Shown here: positions 45,814 to 54,542 of the stretch, piece after piece | How the letters are laid out: the number at the start of each line of letters is the position of its first letter | Position numbering within the stretch: the stretch's first letter is position 1 | Assembly (NCBI GenBank): GCA_030434245.1 | Contig: JAUISX010000001.1 | Coordinates: forward strand, 593,826 to 657,825 | DNA from: Porphyromonadaceae bacterium W3.11 | GTDB lineage: Bacteria; Bacteroidota; Bacteroidia; Bacteroidales; Porphyromonadaceae | DNA: 64,000 nucleotides | Direction of reading: 5' to 3' | Notes under the pieces: generated by a model | What the model saw: only the letters and a program-made list of their open reading frames with translations | Told to the model about the DNA's origin: nothing | Database searches by the model: none | Position numbers and translations under genes: made by a program

Positions 45814-45841
45814 TAACATATCACAAAAATACTTTTCAATT

Positions 45842-47092
45842 ATGAATGAATGCCAATTCAAAAAGAAATTTGATAGTAACAACAAGAGTCTGCAGTACAA
45901 GCAGAGAATCATCCAACATATTATTTATAATGGGCCCGAAACACTCCCCGCTCTTGCTCAACGTCTAGAGGTCAGTGTACCAACCATTTCAAAGATGGTA
46001 AATGAGATGGTCGACACCCACCTACTACAGAATTTTGGAAAGCTAGAAGCGGCATCGGGACGGCACCCCTTCCTTTATGGACTAAGCGATGGAGATTATT
46101 ACTTTATAGGGGTTGACTTCACCGTTGATACTACTAATATCATGGTCATGAACCTAAGGGGGGATCAGGTTCAGGAGAAACTAAGCATACCATTTGATTT
46201 GGTTAATACCCAAGAGTGCCTCGACGCTGCCTGCAGGATGATTAATGACTTTATTGATGATGAGTGCCATTTCTCTAGAGATAAACTGGTCAGCATCGGA
46301 GTAAATATTCCAGGACGGCTTAATCCTATGACGGGATATAGCTATACGTACTTCAACTTCAGTAAAATATCCCTTTCTAAATACCTTTCTCTTCATGTAG
46401 GAATACCCACCTTTATAGACAATGACTCTAGAGCATCAGCCTTCGGAGAATACATGACCCACTACAAGGACTCCGGTAAAAACCTATTATTTGTACAGTG
46501 TACATGGGGTCTAGGACTAGGGATCATTATCAATGGTGAGCCTTATGCTGGAAAATCTGGATTTAGCGGCGAAGTTGGACATACCCACGCCTACTCCAAT
46601 GAAGTAATATGTCACTGTGGCAAAAAGGGATGTTTGGAAACGGAGGTGTCAGGATCAGCTATTCATAGAAAGTTTATAGAGAAAATCAAGACTGGAGCAA
46701 AATCCATCCTAACCGACCCTAATCACCCTAATGGATGCAAGGATATAAATCATATCACACTAAATGATATCGTACAAGCTGTCCTATTGGAGGATATCCT
46801 ATGTATCGAAATCATAGAGGAGATGGGGAAAAAACTGGGCTTACACATTGCGAACCTTATCAATCTACTTAATCCAGACATCGTAGTGATTGGAGGGCCG
46901 CTTGCTAGAACGGGCGACTACCTATTACAGCCCATTCGTACAACAATCCGTAAGTATTCCTTGAACATGGTCAATCAAGACACCGATCTTAAGCAATCTT
47001 TATTAATGAGGTACGCTGGGGTTATGGGAGCTGCCATGCTAGCCAGGAAAAAGTCAATCGAGGCTTTGACATACAAGGATAATTGCGATTAA
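45842..47092 (+). CDS. ROK-family transcriptional regulator (NagC/XylR type)
   Basis: 416 residues. N-terminal winged helix (~20-75: IIQHIIYNGPETLPALAQRLEVSVPTISKMVNEMVDTHLLQ). The ROK fold follows, with an ATP-site-like start YFIGVDFTVDTTNIMVMNL, the ExGH region in GKSGFSGEVGHTHAY, and the zinc site CHCGKKGCLETEVSG (~residues 260-275). Such proteins sense sugars or amino sugars, most often repressing catabolic genes. The target is not evident: no sugar operon adjoins. It could instead act on distant loci. Followed by a stem-loop. Confidence 0.9.
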   Translation: MNECQFKKKFDSNNKSLQYKQRIIQHIIYNGPETLPALAQRLEVSVPTISKMVNEMVDTHLLQNFGKLEAASGRHPFLYGLSDGDYYFIGVDFTVDTTNIMVMNLRGDQVQEKLSIPFDLVNTQECLDAACRMINDFIDDECHFSRDKLVSIGVNIPGRLNPMTGYSYTYFNFSKISLSKYLSLHVGIPTFIDNDSRASAFGEYMTHYKDSGKNLLFVQCTWGLGLGIIINGEPYAGKSGFSGEVGHTHAYSNEVICHCGKKGCLETEVSGSAIHRKFIEKIKTGAKSILTDPNHPNGCKDINHITLNDIVQAVLLEDILCIEIIEEMGKKLGLHIANLINLLNPDIVVIGGPLARTGDYLLQPIRTTIRKYSLNMVNQDTDLKQSLLMRYAGVMGAAMLARKKSIEALTYKDNCD

Positions 47093-47104
47093 CAACCCAT
47101 TAAT

Positions 47105-47163
47105 AATAATTGCGGATATAGCCCATTTCCCAACAAGTGATCATGGCTGTATCCGCAATTATT
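47105..47163 (+). terminator. Stem-loop after the ROK gene
   Basis: ATAATTGCGGATATAGCC pairs with GGCTGTATCCGCAATTAT with one wobble. It has only a weak T-tract, so termination is plausible but not certain. Confidence 0.6.
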
Positions 47164-47221
47164 AAATATAAAAAAAACCACTGCACCCTGACGTAAGTCA
47201 CAAGCACAGTGGAAAAAACCG

Positions 47222-47296
47222 TGGACCCTGATGGATTCGAACCATCGACCCCCTGCTTGTAAGGCAGGTGCTCTAAACCAGCTGAGCTAAGGATCC
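47222..47296 (-). tRNA. tRNA-Val (anticodon TAC), copy 1
   Basis: 75 nt without encoded CCA. Acceptor GGATCCT pairs with AGGGTCC; the anticodon stem CCTGC/GCAGG encloses loop CTTACAA; the T-arm contains GGTTCGAATCC. Identical to the copy at 47323, with a 26-bp spacer, so both are probably cotranscribed from the TATCTTTG box at 47437. Confidence 0.97.
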
Positions 47297-47322
47297 AATA
47301 ATATCTTGAATCTAAATCTAAG

Positions 47323-47397
47323 TGGACCCTGATGGATTCGAACCATCGACCCCCTGCTTGTAAGGCAGGTGCTCTAAACCAGCTGAGCTAAGGATCC
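47323..47397 (-). tRNA. tRNA-Val (anticodon TAC), copy 2
   Basis: Same sequence and cloverleaf as the copy at 47222-47296. It is the promoter-proximal one of the tandem pair. Confidence 0.97.
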
Positions 47398-47436
47398 GAT
47401 ATATCTCTACTAATCTCTCCTCTGAGAAATGCTTTG

Positions 47437-47444
47437 CAAAGATA
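47437..47444 (-). promoter_or_regulatory. -7 box for the tRNA-Val pair
   Basis: CAAAGATA reads TATCTTTG leftward, 40 bp before the mature 5' end of the first tRNA. Confidence 0.65.
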
Positions 47445-47500
47445 CAAAAATATTTTTACTTCGCAACAATAACGTCACAAAAATTCCAGAAAAAGATTAT

Positions 47501-48808
47501 TTACTTAAAATTAGAGAGCAATTCCCCTACGACAAAATTACTTCCACCTATAAAAATAGTAGAGGTATCAAGGAGTGAATAATGTTCCATGGCATACTGA
47601 TACGCCTCATACACATCAGGTATGACAGTAACACGACTCAATCCCACGGACCTCGCATGCTCAGCTAACTCCTCAGCAGGCATCGAGCGGTCACCTTTTG
47701 CTTTACAGAAAATAAAATGGGCATTCGACGGCATTTTACTCAAGACTTGCTTCACATCCTTATCCGCCGCCATACCAATAACGCAAAGCAAACCTCCATT
47801 TTCAGTCCATGCATCCAACTCATTATGTAGATGTTCCCAAGCCCCCGGATTATGCCCTGTATCTATAACAACCTTAGGATCCTTATCATGGATTACCTCT
47901 AAGCGTCCTCTCAATCCATACTCCTTAGTCTTACGCACCCCAAGCCTTACATCGCTATCTGCAATATTAAAGCCCTTATCTCTTAGGAGCAGTAAGACCT
48001 CCAATACTGTAGCCATATTCTCTAGCTGATAATCTCCCTCCAGGGGCAGAACAAAAGAGCCAAAGTTCTTAGAAATAATCTGATACCCACCAGACTCAAT
48101 CTTGAAGTACCCCGAAATCTGAGACTTTTGATCCGCAAAAATCAAAGGGGCAGATAACTTATCTGCATTTTTTCGGACAACGGTAGAGACCTCCGAGACA
48201 CTACTCTGACCAAGTACCACAGGTATATGTGACTTTATGATCCCTGCTTTTTCTCCAGCAATAGCACTAAGAGTACTACCAAGATAGGCGGCATGATCCA
48301 CACTCACATTAGTGATGACACTGACCAAAGGCTTAATGACGTTAGTGCTATCTAGCCGTCCGCCCATGCCTACCTCAATAACAGCAATATCCACCTTCTC
48401 TCGTGCAAAATAATCGAACGCCATTGCTGTAGTTAATTCAAAAAAAGAAGGCTTCAGATCCTCTGGAATCTTAGGTAGGATATTTTCCACAAAACGCACC
48501 ACCTCCGACTCGGGGATCATCTCTCCATTCACGCGAATACGCTCACGAAAATCAATCAAATGAGGCGAAGTGAATAACCCCACCTTATATCCAGCAGAAG
48601 CTAATATAGCTGCCAACATCGTACTTGTAGAGCCTTTCCCGTTAGTTCCTGCAACATGCACCGCTGACAAGTCGTTTTGGGGTGACCCACAAAATGCGAG
48701 TAACTGCTCTACCCTCTCCAACCCAGGCTTATAAGCTATGGCTCCTTGTGTTTGGAATTGTGGCAGTTGAGTATATAAGTATTCTATAGTTTCTTGATAG
48801 TTCATCAT
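47501..48808 (-). CDS. folC: Bifunctional dihydrofolate/folylpolyglutamate synthase
   Basis: 435 residues in the Mur-ligase fold. P-loop AVHVAGTNGKGSTSTMLAAIL (~residues 47-67), GLFTSPHLIDFRERIRVNGEMI, the conserved VDIAVIEVGMGGRLDSTNVI and ITNVSVDHAAYLG, then VVIDTGHNPGAW in the C-terminal domain. It adds glutamate to dihydropteroate and folates. Two consecutive ATG codons begin the frame; either may be used. Leftward TATCTTTG box at 48836-48843. The gene stands alone between tRNA genes. Confidence 0.96.
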   Translation of the reverse strand: MMNYQETIEYLYTQLPQFQTQGAIAYKPGLERVEQLLAFCGSPQNDLSAVHVAGTNGKGSTSTMLAAILASAGYKVGLFTSPHLIDFRERIRVNGEMIPESEVVRFVENILPKIPEDLKPSFFELTTAMAFDYFAREKVDIAVIEVGMGGRLDSTNVIKPLVSVITNVSVDHAAYLGSTLSAIAGEKAGIIKSHIPVVLGQSSVSEVSTVVRKNADKLSAPLIFADQKSQISGYFKIESGGYQIISKNFGSFVLPLEGDYQLENMATVLEVLLLLRDKGFNIADSDVRLGVRKTKEYGLRGRLEVIHDKDPKVVIDTGHNPGAWEHLHNELDAWTENGGLLCVIGMAADKDVKQVLSKMPSNAHFIFCKAKGDRSMPAEELAEHARSVGLSRVTVIPDVYEAYQYAMEHYSLLDTSTIFIGGSNFVVGELLSNFK

Positions 48809-48835
48809 AATTTATACATATCATTATTAACTCAC

Positions 48836-48843
48836 CAAAGATA
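48836..48843 (-). promoter_or_regulatory. -7 box for folC
   Basis: CAAAGATA reads TATCTTTG leftward, 28 bp upstream of the folC start. Confidence 0.65.
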
Positions 48844-48915
48844 CCACAACTATAGAATATTTTTATAAAAAAAAAGAAGCTGACCTCTAATAATTAGAAG
48901 TCAGCTCCGATTTAG

Positions 48916-48987
<72 letters not shown>

Positions 48988-49002
48988 ATTTCTTTCGTAG
49001 TG

Positions 49003-49010
49003 CAAAGATA
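49003..49010 (-). promoter_or_regulatory. -7 box for tRNA-fMet
   Basis: CAAAGATA reads TATCTTTG leftward, 16 bp upstream of the mature 5' end. Confidence 0.6.
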
Positions 49011-49021
49011 CCAGTATTTTT

Positions 49022-50308
49022 TTAGACTACCAAATCATTTCGCGTATTTCTACTTTTAAAGCAACGAAAAATCTCCGAAGCCATAGGACAGGAGAGGCAT
49101 CTGAAAGGAATACAATAAGAGTGATACAGCTCCAAAATAGCCTGCGTATCAGCAGCATTTTGCGACTTGATACCTAACTTATCAAACAACCTGATATATT
49201 GATTTTTCTCTGGTGATAACTCACTCAGCCAACTCATCGCTCGATCCCCTAGCACCTTATCCCCTATCTGCTCAGAATAATAATAGATGGTTGGGATCAC
49301 AACATTAATAATCAAGGAATTTAATGTTTGCTTACCAATCCCTCCCATTTGACGATTTTGAGTGTGTCCAAAAGCTATATGTCTGCACCAATACTCACTT
49401 GGGGGAAGCATCAGGATCCGTTGGATCTCATGTTTGTCTATGGTAGTGAGGGCTGCCAACACCTCACTCTCATGATGAATAATCTGTGCAACGATTGCTA
49501 ACATCCTAGAGGGAAAAGAGGATGGACGTAGTCGCATGTAACCGAAGTGAAGACCTTCAACTCGTTTCAGTCCAAACTTCTCTTTATAGAAAATATAATC
49601 TGAGAGTAACTTTTCTTCGTACTCATCTCTAGGGCTATCTTGGATCAAACCAGCTTGCCCCAAAAGCATCGCCTCTAGAGCCACCCAGTCACTGGAGTGT
49701 TTCTTGAGATAAAGATAGGGCAGCGACTGAGCGACAGACTCCATCACCTCATTATTCTGATGAGCCCCCATATACCTCATTAAGGTCTGGTAAAAGATAG
49801 CGTTAATATTAGACTCCGTTGACCTCCTCTTGAGTTCATCCAACTTTCGCATCTGACGTCTCAGCAGCAAGTCCTTGAAGATGACCTCACGGCGGGTCTC
49901 CTCTACCTCTAATAATTCGGGCATACATCTTAATGACTGGGAGGCTACCCCTAGCTTATCTACCCTACGCAGCACATCCTCATCTACTTGGAGGACAGCC
50001 GTCGGGATCATTCCCCCATTAGCCGACCTAGTACACTCAGCATTATCCTCCATAACCACGTGTAAAATAACTGAGTTATAATTAGGATCATGCTGATGAC
50101 CGTGCTGCTGCCACATGGAGGAGCGTTCGTGGATCTCAACCGCCCCTATCCACTCCATAGCATCCGTACGTATTCGTGCCATCTGGAAGTCGGCACCATC
50201 ATAACTGTTCTGAGTCCCTACTTCTATGACATCAATTGCTTGCCCATCCAATAGTAAGGAATCAAAAAGCCGATTACACCATATAAAATGCAACTGCTCC
50301 TCCTTCAC
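49022..50308 (-). CDS. DUF2851-family protein
   Basis: 428 residues. Recognised from its N-terminal block EEQLHFIWCNRLFDSLLLDGQAIDVIEVGTQNSYDGADFQMARI, then IGAVEIHERSSMWQQHGHQHDPNYNSVILHVV, and the Cys-rich end CIPFRCLSCPMASEIFRC. The N-terminal part, with D/E and HxxHxxD residues, resembles PD-(D/E)XK or metal-dependent nucleic-acid enzymes, but function is unproven. It overlaps uvrA by 4 bp (ATGA) and so is cotranslated with it, which hints at a DNA-related role. Confidence 0.85.
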   Translation of the reverse strand: MKEEQLHFIWCNRLFDSLLLDGQAIDVIEVGTQNSYDGADFQMARIRTDAMEWIGAVEIHERSSMWQQHGHQHDPNYNSVILHVVMEDNAECTRSANGGMIPTAVLQVDEDVLRRVDKLGVASQSLRCMPELLEVEETRREVIFKDLLLRRQMRKLDELKRRSTESNINAIFYQTLMRYMGAHQNNEVMESVAQSLPYLYLKKHSSDWVALEAMLLGQAGLIQDSPRDEYEEKLLSDYIFYKEKFGLKRVEGLHFGYMRLRPSSFPSRMLAIVAQIIHHESEVLAALTTIDKHEIQRILMLPPSEYWCRHIAFGHTQNRQMGGIGKQTLNSLIINVVIPTIYYYSEQIGDKVLGDRAMSWLSELSPEKNQYIRLFDKLGIKSQNAADTQAILELYHSYCIPFRCLSCPMASEIFRCFKSRNTRNDLVV

Positions 50309-53124
50309 GCTGGATTATCCTCCTCCCATTTTTCACGTAAGAACTTAGCGGTATAAGACCCATCCACGTCCATCAACCCCTCTGGAGTACCGGAGTACAA
50401 TAGATAACCGCCATCCTCTCCTCCTTCAGGACCCAAGTCTATAACATGGTCTGCACTCTTGATGACCTCAAGATTATGCTCTACGATAACTACAGTATGC
50501 CCATGCTCCACAAGGGCATTAAAGGAATTCATCAAGACCTGTATATCATGAGTATGCAAACCAGTAGTCGGCTCATCAAAGATAAAGAGGGTTGGCACCT
50601 TCCCCTTGTCCTTGATCTGGGATGCCAACTTTACCCTCTGACTTTCACCTCCTGAGAGGGTACTCGAGCTCTGACCCAGCTGTATATACCCCAGACCGAC
50701 AGCCTCAAGGGCTCCCAAGCCTACCAAAATACGAGGGATATGCGAGGACTTCTGCTCGTGCTGACTAAAGAACTGTATCGCATCAGCAACAGTCATAGAC
50801 AGGATATCAGCTATATTCTTCCCTTCGAACTCTACCTCAAGGACCTCTTCATTGAAACGCTTACCATGACACTCATCACAAGGGATCTCCATATCAGCCA
50901 TGAACTGCATCTCTACCGTGATAACCCCCTCACCCTGACAGGTCTCACATCTACCTCCATCTGTATTGAAGGAGAAGTACTGCTGAGTGAATCCCATCTG
51001 CTTAGAGAGTTGCTGATCTGCCATCAACTTACGAATACTATCGTATGCCCCGATATATGTCACAGGGTTGGATCGTGACGATGTACTTAGAGAATCCTGA
51101 TCCACATACTCAATCCTCTTGATACTACTTATACTTCCAGATATATCCCCACACGCAATCTTTCCTAAAGGGGCTTTGTCCAAAAGTCTCGAAACACCTT
51201 CATAAAAAATCTCTCTAACCAAAGTACTCTTCCCCGACCCACTCACTCCAGTCACCACTGTAATAACTTGCAGAGGGATTGAGACGTCTATATTTTTGAG
51301 ATTATGCTTATAAGCCCCTTCTATCTTGATGGCACTTTTGCTGTTTCTTCTTATTTTTGGCCACGGAATATGCTTCCGACCAGAGAGATACTCTACCGTG
51401 TAGCTATTAGACCGCTTAGGTAAATCTGTTGGAGGACCGTAATATGTTAGTTCACCTCCCAGAGAACCAGCATTCGGCCCTATATCGATGATTAGATCTG
51501 CAGCCTTTATAACATCCTCATCATGCTCTACTACCACTACAGTATTGCCCAAGTCTCGCAACTCCTTCATCACATCTATCAATAGGTGTGTATCTCTAGC
51601 ATGCAGACCAATACTTGGCTCATCCAAGATATAAAGCGTCCCTAGTAGTCCTCCTCCTAATGATGTCGCCAACTGAATACGCTGCCCCTCACCCCCTGAA
51701 AGTGTACCAGCTACCCTATTAAGAGTGAGATAACCCAAGCCGATTTCATCCAGAAAAGCCACCCTACGTCTCACCTCCTCAAGCAACCTTTCGCCTACCT
51801 TCACGTCACGTTCATCAAGGGTCAGTTCTTTCAGCCAAATATTTAGTTTACTGATGGACATCTCGGTCAGTTCACTAATATCTTTTCCGCCTACCTTAAC
51901 ATAGAGAGCCTCCTTACGCAACCTTTTACCCTTACAGTCAGGACAGGTCGTCCGTCCTCTATACCTTGCCAACATGATACGATAGTGCATCTTATACTGC
52001 CGCTGTTCGATATATGCAAAGAAATCATTAATACCCCAAACCTTAGGCGACTTAGAGCCATTCCAAAGCAAATCTCTCTGCTCATCAGATAACTCCCGAT
52101 ATGGCTTATGTATAGGAAAATCCATCTCCATAGTATCTCTAATGAACTCCTTTTGCCACGCAGACATCTTAGGTCCTCTCCAAGGCATCACGCATTCCTC
52201 GTAGAGAGATAGGTTTTTATTCTGAATCACTAAGTCTTCATCTATACCCATCACCTTGCTATACCCCTCGCATGTTGGGCAGGCTCCAACGGAGTTATTG
52301 AAGCTAAAGAGCTTATCCGTTGGCTCCTCAAAAAGGATCCCATCGGCTTCAAAGCGGTCACTAAACTCCTTTTGTACCTCATCATGAATGATGACAGCAG
52401 TTCCACGTCCCTCAAAAAAGGCAGTCTCAACAGAATCCCCCAAGCGGACGTCCATTGCATCATTATCATGCTCTACGACCATACGGTCTATAATCAAAAG
52501 CATCCCGCTCTTCTTCATCTTCTCTACCCCGACTCCCTCTAGCAGGTCTTGGATACGCACCACCTTATCATCGATAAGCAATCGCACATACCCATTAGCC
52601 AACTGGAGCTGTAGATGCTCCTCAAGGGGACGACCTTTAGGCACTTCCAGAGGAGCACCTATCATGTACCGCGTTCCTTCAGACAAAGTATGCACATACT
52701 CACGAACATCTTTAGTCGTGTGTCTTTTCACCTCCGCCCCACTAATAGGGCTAATGGTATGACCTATCCGAGCATACAACATTCTCAGATAATCATATAC
52801 CTCGGTAGAGGTCCCGACCGTACTACGCTGATTCTTGCTAAATTTTCGCTGCTGAATAGCGATGGCAGGAGGGATACCAGTAATCACATCTGCTTCAGGC
52901 TTACCCATCTTACTTATGAACTGACGGGCATACACACTTAAGCTCTCCACATATCTACGCTGACCTTCAGCATAGAGCGCATCAAAAGCTAGTGAGCTCT
53001 TGCCTGACCCACTTAATCCAGTAATGACAATTAATTTATTTCGAGGAATCCGAAGAGAGATATTCTTCAGATTATTGACCCTCACCCCTTTTAGTTCTAT
53101 ATATTGATTTTCAGTTTGTTTCAT
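50305..53124 (-). CDS. uvrA: Excinuclease ABC subunit A
   Basis: 939 residues with two ABC modules. Module 1: Walker A VITGLSGSGKSSLAFDALYAEGQRRYVESLS and signature LSGGEGQRIQLA. Module 2: VTGVSGSGKSTLVREIF and LSGGESQRVKLA, with Walker B LFIFDEPTTGLH. Zinc modules: CPTCEGYSKV/CPDCKGKR and CETCQGEGV/CDECHGKR. UvrA loads UvrB at DNA lesions in nucleotide excision repair. First gene of a two-gene operon with the DUF2851 protein; leftward TATCTTTG box at 53165-53172. Confidence 0.98.
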   Translation of the reverse strand: MKQTENQYIELKGVRVNNLKNISLRIPRNKLIVITGLSGSGKSSLAFDALYAEGQRRYVESLSVYARQFISKMGKPEADVITGIPPAIAIQQRKFSKNQRSTVGTSTEVYDYLRMLYARIGHTISPISGAEVKRHTTKDVREYVHTLSEGTRYMIGAPLEVPKGRPLEEHLQLQLANGYVRLLIDDKVVRIQDLLEGVGVEKMKKSGMLLIIDRMVVEHDNDAMDVRLGDSVETAFFEGRGTAVIIHDEVQKEFSDRFEADGILFEEPTDKLFSFNNSVGACPTCEGYSKVMGIDEDLVIQNKNLSLYEECVMPWRGPKMSAWQKEFIRDTMEMDFPIHKPYRELSDEQRDLLWNGSKSPKVWGINDFFAYIEQRQYKMHYRIMLARYRGRTTCPDCKGKRLRKEALYVKVGGKDISELTEMSISKLNIWLKELTLDERDVKVGERLLEEVRRRVAFLDEIGLGYLTLNRVAGTLSGGEGQRIQLATSLGGGLLGTLYILDEPSIGLHARDTHLLIDVMKELRDLGNTVVVVEHDEDVIKAADLIIDIGPNAGSLGGELTYYGPPTDLPKRSNSYTVEYLSGRKHIPWPKIRRNSKSAIKIEGAYKHNLKNIDVSIPLQVITVVTGVSGSGKSTLVREIFYEGVSRLLDKAPLGKIACGDISGSISSIKRIEYVDQDSLSTSSRSNPVTYIGAYDSIRKLMADQQLSKQMGFTQQYFSFNTDGGRCETCQGEGVITVEMQFMADMEIPCDECHGKRFNEEVLEVEFEGKNIADILSMTVADAIQFFSQHEQKSSHIPRILVGLGALEAVGLGYIQLGQSSSTLSGGESQRVKLASQIKDKGKVPTLFIFDEPTTGLHTHDIQVLMNSFNALVEHGHTVVIVEHNLEVIKSADHVIDLGPEGGEDGGYLLYSGTPEGLMDVDGSYTAKFLREKWEEDNPA

Positions 53125-53164
53125 CTAAGACTGTCATCTATGATATTGCTATATGCACTAAAGA

Positions 53165-53172
53165 CAAAGATA
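53165..53172 (-). promoter_or_regulatory. -7 box for uvrA
   Basis: CAAAGATA reads TATCTTTG leftward, 41 bp upstream of the uvrA ATG. Confidence 0.65.
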
Positions 53173-53270
53173 CCTCTTTTCAAAAAGAAAAGAGCAAAAA
53201 AAAGCTCTGAGGAAATACAAAGTAACCTCAGAGCACCAAAAACCAAAAACTTACAATCTACTAAAACTTG

Positions 53271-53352
53271 TGCGGCTGAAGGGACTCGAACCCCCACGGA
53301 TCACTCCACTAGATCCTAAGTCTAGCGCGGCTACCAATTACGCCACAGCCGC
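53271..53352 (-). tRNA. tRNA-Leu (anticodon TAG)
   Basis: 82 nt with a long variable arm (TGGAGTGATCC). Acceptor GCGGCTG pairs with CAGCCGC; the anticodon stem CTAGA/TCTAG holds loop CTTAGGA; T-loop GGTTCGAGTCC. CCA is not encoded. Leftward TATCTTTG at 53405-53412. Confidence 0.96.
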
Positions 53353-53404
53353 AAATTAATCAAATCAGTGACTCACCAGCCACATCCTTTTTGAAATTGC
53401 TTTG

Positions 53405-53412
53405 CAAAGATA
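53405..53412 (-). promoter_or_regulatory. -7 box for tRNA-Leu
   Basis: CAAAGATA reads TATCTTTG leftward, 53 bp upstream of the mature 5' end. Confidence 0.55.
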
Positions 53413-53784
53413 AGAAGAAATCTTGAAACAAAAAAATATATTCATGCTTTTCACACCAAAAAAGCCTCAATTAACGATATGCTAGCACTCTAATACTGAA
53501 TACAACAATCTAAATAACAGGGTATTATAAAAAATACACCCTTATATCATATTTTTTCTACAAATCTCTAAAATCATAGTGTCTTTTTATACTCTTCCAT
53601 ATAAACGCTATTATATTCACCCTTAAAATCCCCAATAAACTGACATGCATTGAAGTAAAATAATGCTCGCTACTGGTCGTTACACTTTTCTACGGAATTA
53701 ATAAAATGAATCTTGTGAAGCCTATCAACCTTCTACAATCAGCTGATTTATAGAAACATATTAAAGTATCAAAACATCACTAAT
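53413..53784. other. Gene-free AT-rich host spacer before the prophage
   Basis: About 370 bp with host-like AT-rich composition and no supportable gene. Strand composition changes abruptly to G-rich around 53785, which I take as the approximate prophage boundary. Confidence 0.45.
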
Positions 53785-53977
53785 GGGACCTAAATGAACG
53801 AGGAGAAGGGGTCAATTTTTTAGTTATTAGGGGGGAGGGAACGAAGCGTACTTGGATAATATAGGGGTTTAGGGGTCGTATGTGTTTATATGATAGTGGG
53901 TTATGATGGAATGATGGAGAGGTGATGGAGAAAACGAAATGTTTATTTTGGTTGATTTTGGGTTAATTTTGGGGGTG

Positions 53978-54192
53978 GATGGTCGAAGGATGGTCGAGTA
54001 AATGTTAATCGGGTGATGCTGGAGCATTGAAATAGCATCGTAATTGTGGGTAAAAAGGGCGGAAAGCTGGCTTGTGGGCTGGCTTTCCGCTTTTGTTGTG
54101 TCTGTGGTCGAGGGGTGGTCGAATGGTGGTCGTTTGGGCGAATTTTGAGCACCGATTATTGGCGATTTGAGGGGTGGTCGGAGGATGCTCGA
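53978..54192. repeat. Helically phased 11-bp GGTCGA repeats at the prophage left end
   Basis: GGTCGA or one-base variants occur at 53982, 53993, 54106, 54117, 54128, 54176 and 54187. Within each of the three clusters the spacing is exactly 11 bp, with flanking bases also shared (GGATGGTCGAA, GTGGTCGAGGG). The orientation is constant. This resembles an array for cooperative binding on one DNA face. Confidence 0.75.
54059..54094 (+). terminator. Terminator between the prophage end and its regulatory region
   Basis: GCGGAAAGC (54059-54067) pairs perfectly with GCTTTCCGC (54082-54090), followed by TTTT and preceded by AAAAA. It probably works in both directions and insulates the phage from host transcription, and vice versa. 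Confidence 0.7.
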
Positions 54193-54210
54193 GCGGTGAT
54201 TTTTACCCTT

Positions 54211-54303
54211 GGGTGGACAGTAGGGTGGACAGTAGGGTGGACATTTTGAAATGTTAAATCAAAACGAAATGGGATTGTAGGGTGGACGGTAGGGTGGACA
54301 GTT
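54211..54303. repeat. 12-bp GGGTGGACAGTA repeats
   Basis: GGGTGGAC at 54211, 54223 and 54235, then at 54280 and 54292. Spacing is exactly 12 bp within each group. The unit relates loosely to the GGTGGTCGA repeats just upstream (common GGTGGWC). Downstream of the repressor gene, so potentially part of the phage end structure. Confidence 0.75.
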
Positions 54304-54542
54304 GAGCGCACAAAGTGTGTAAGTAGGATATGGACAAATGCACCTTTTGAAAACGTAAACAGGTGAAATATGGTTTTAAGGTACCCACTAAGTACCCCCA
54401 CAAAATACACACTTTTTCTCGAATAAATGGCTTAACATACTGTATATTAGTTATATATGCTTTGTTGTGCCTATTTTGGCGAATTTCCATGAGTACGAGT
54501 CGTTTATTATGGCTGGGAAATAAAGGGGTTGGGCGTGCCCTA

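Noticed and set aside
47222..47397. Duplicate tRNA-Val as an assembly artefact or integration scar
   Set aside because: Both copies are complete with a distinct spacer and a shared upstream promoter box. Tandem identical tRNA genes are ordinary.
53271..53412. tRNA-Leu as a prophage attachment site
   Set aside because: The tRNA is intact and separated by about 400 bp of host-like sequence from the phage. A MuA-type transposase does not use tRNA sites, and no tRNA fragment repeat was seen.
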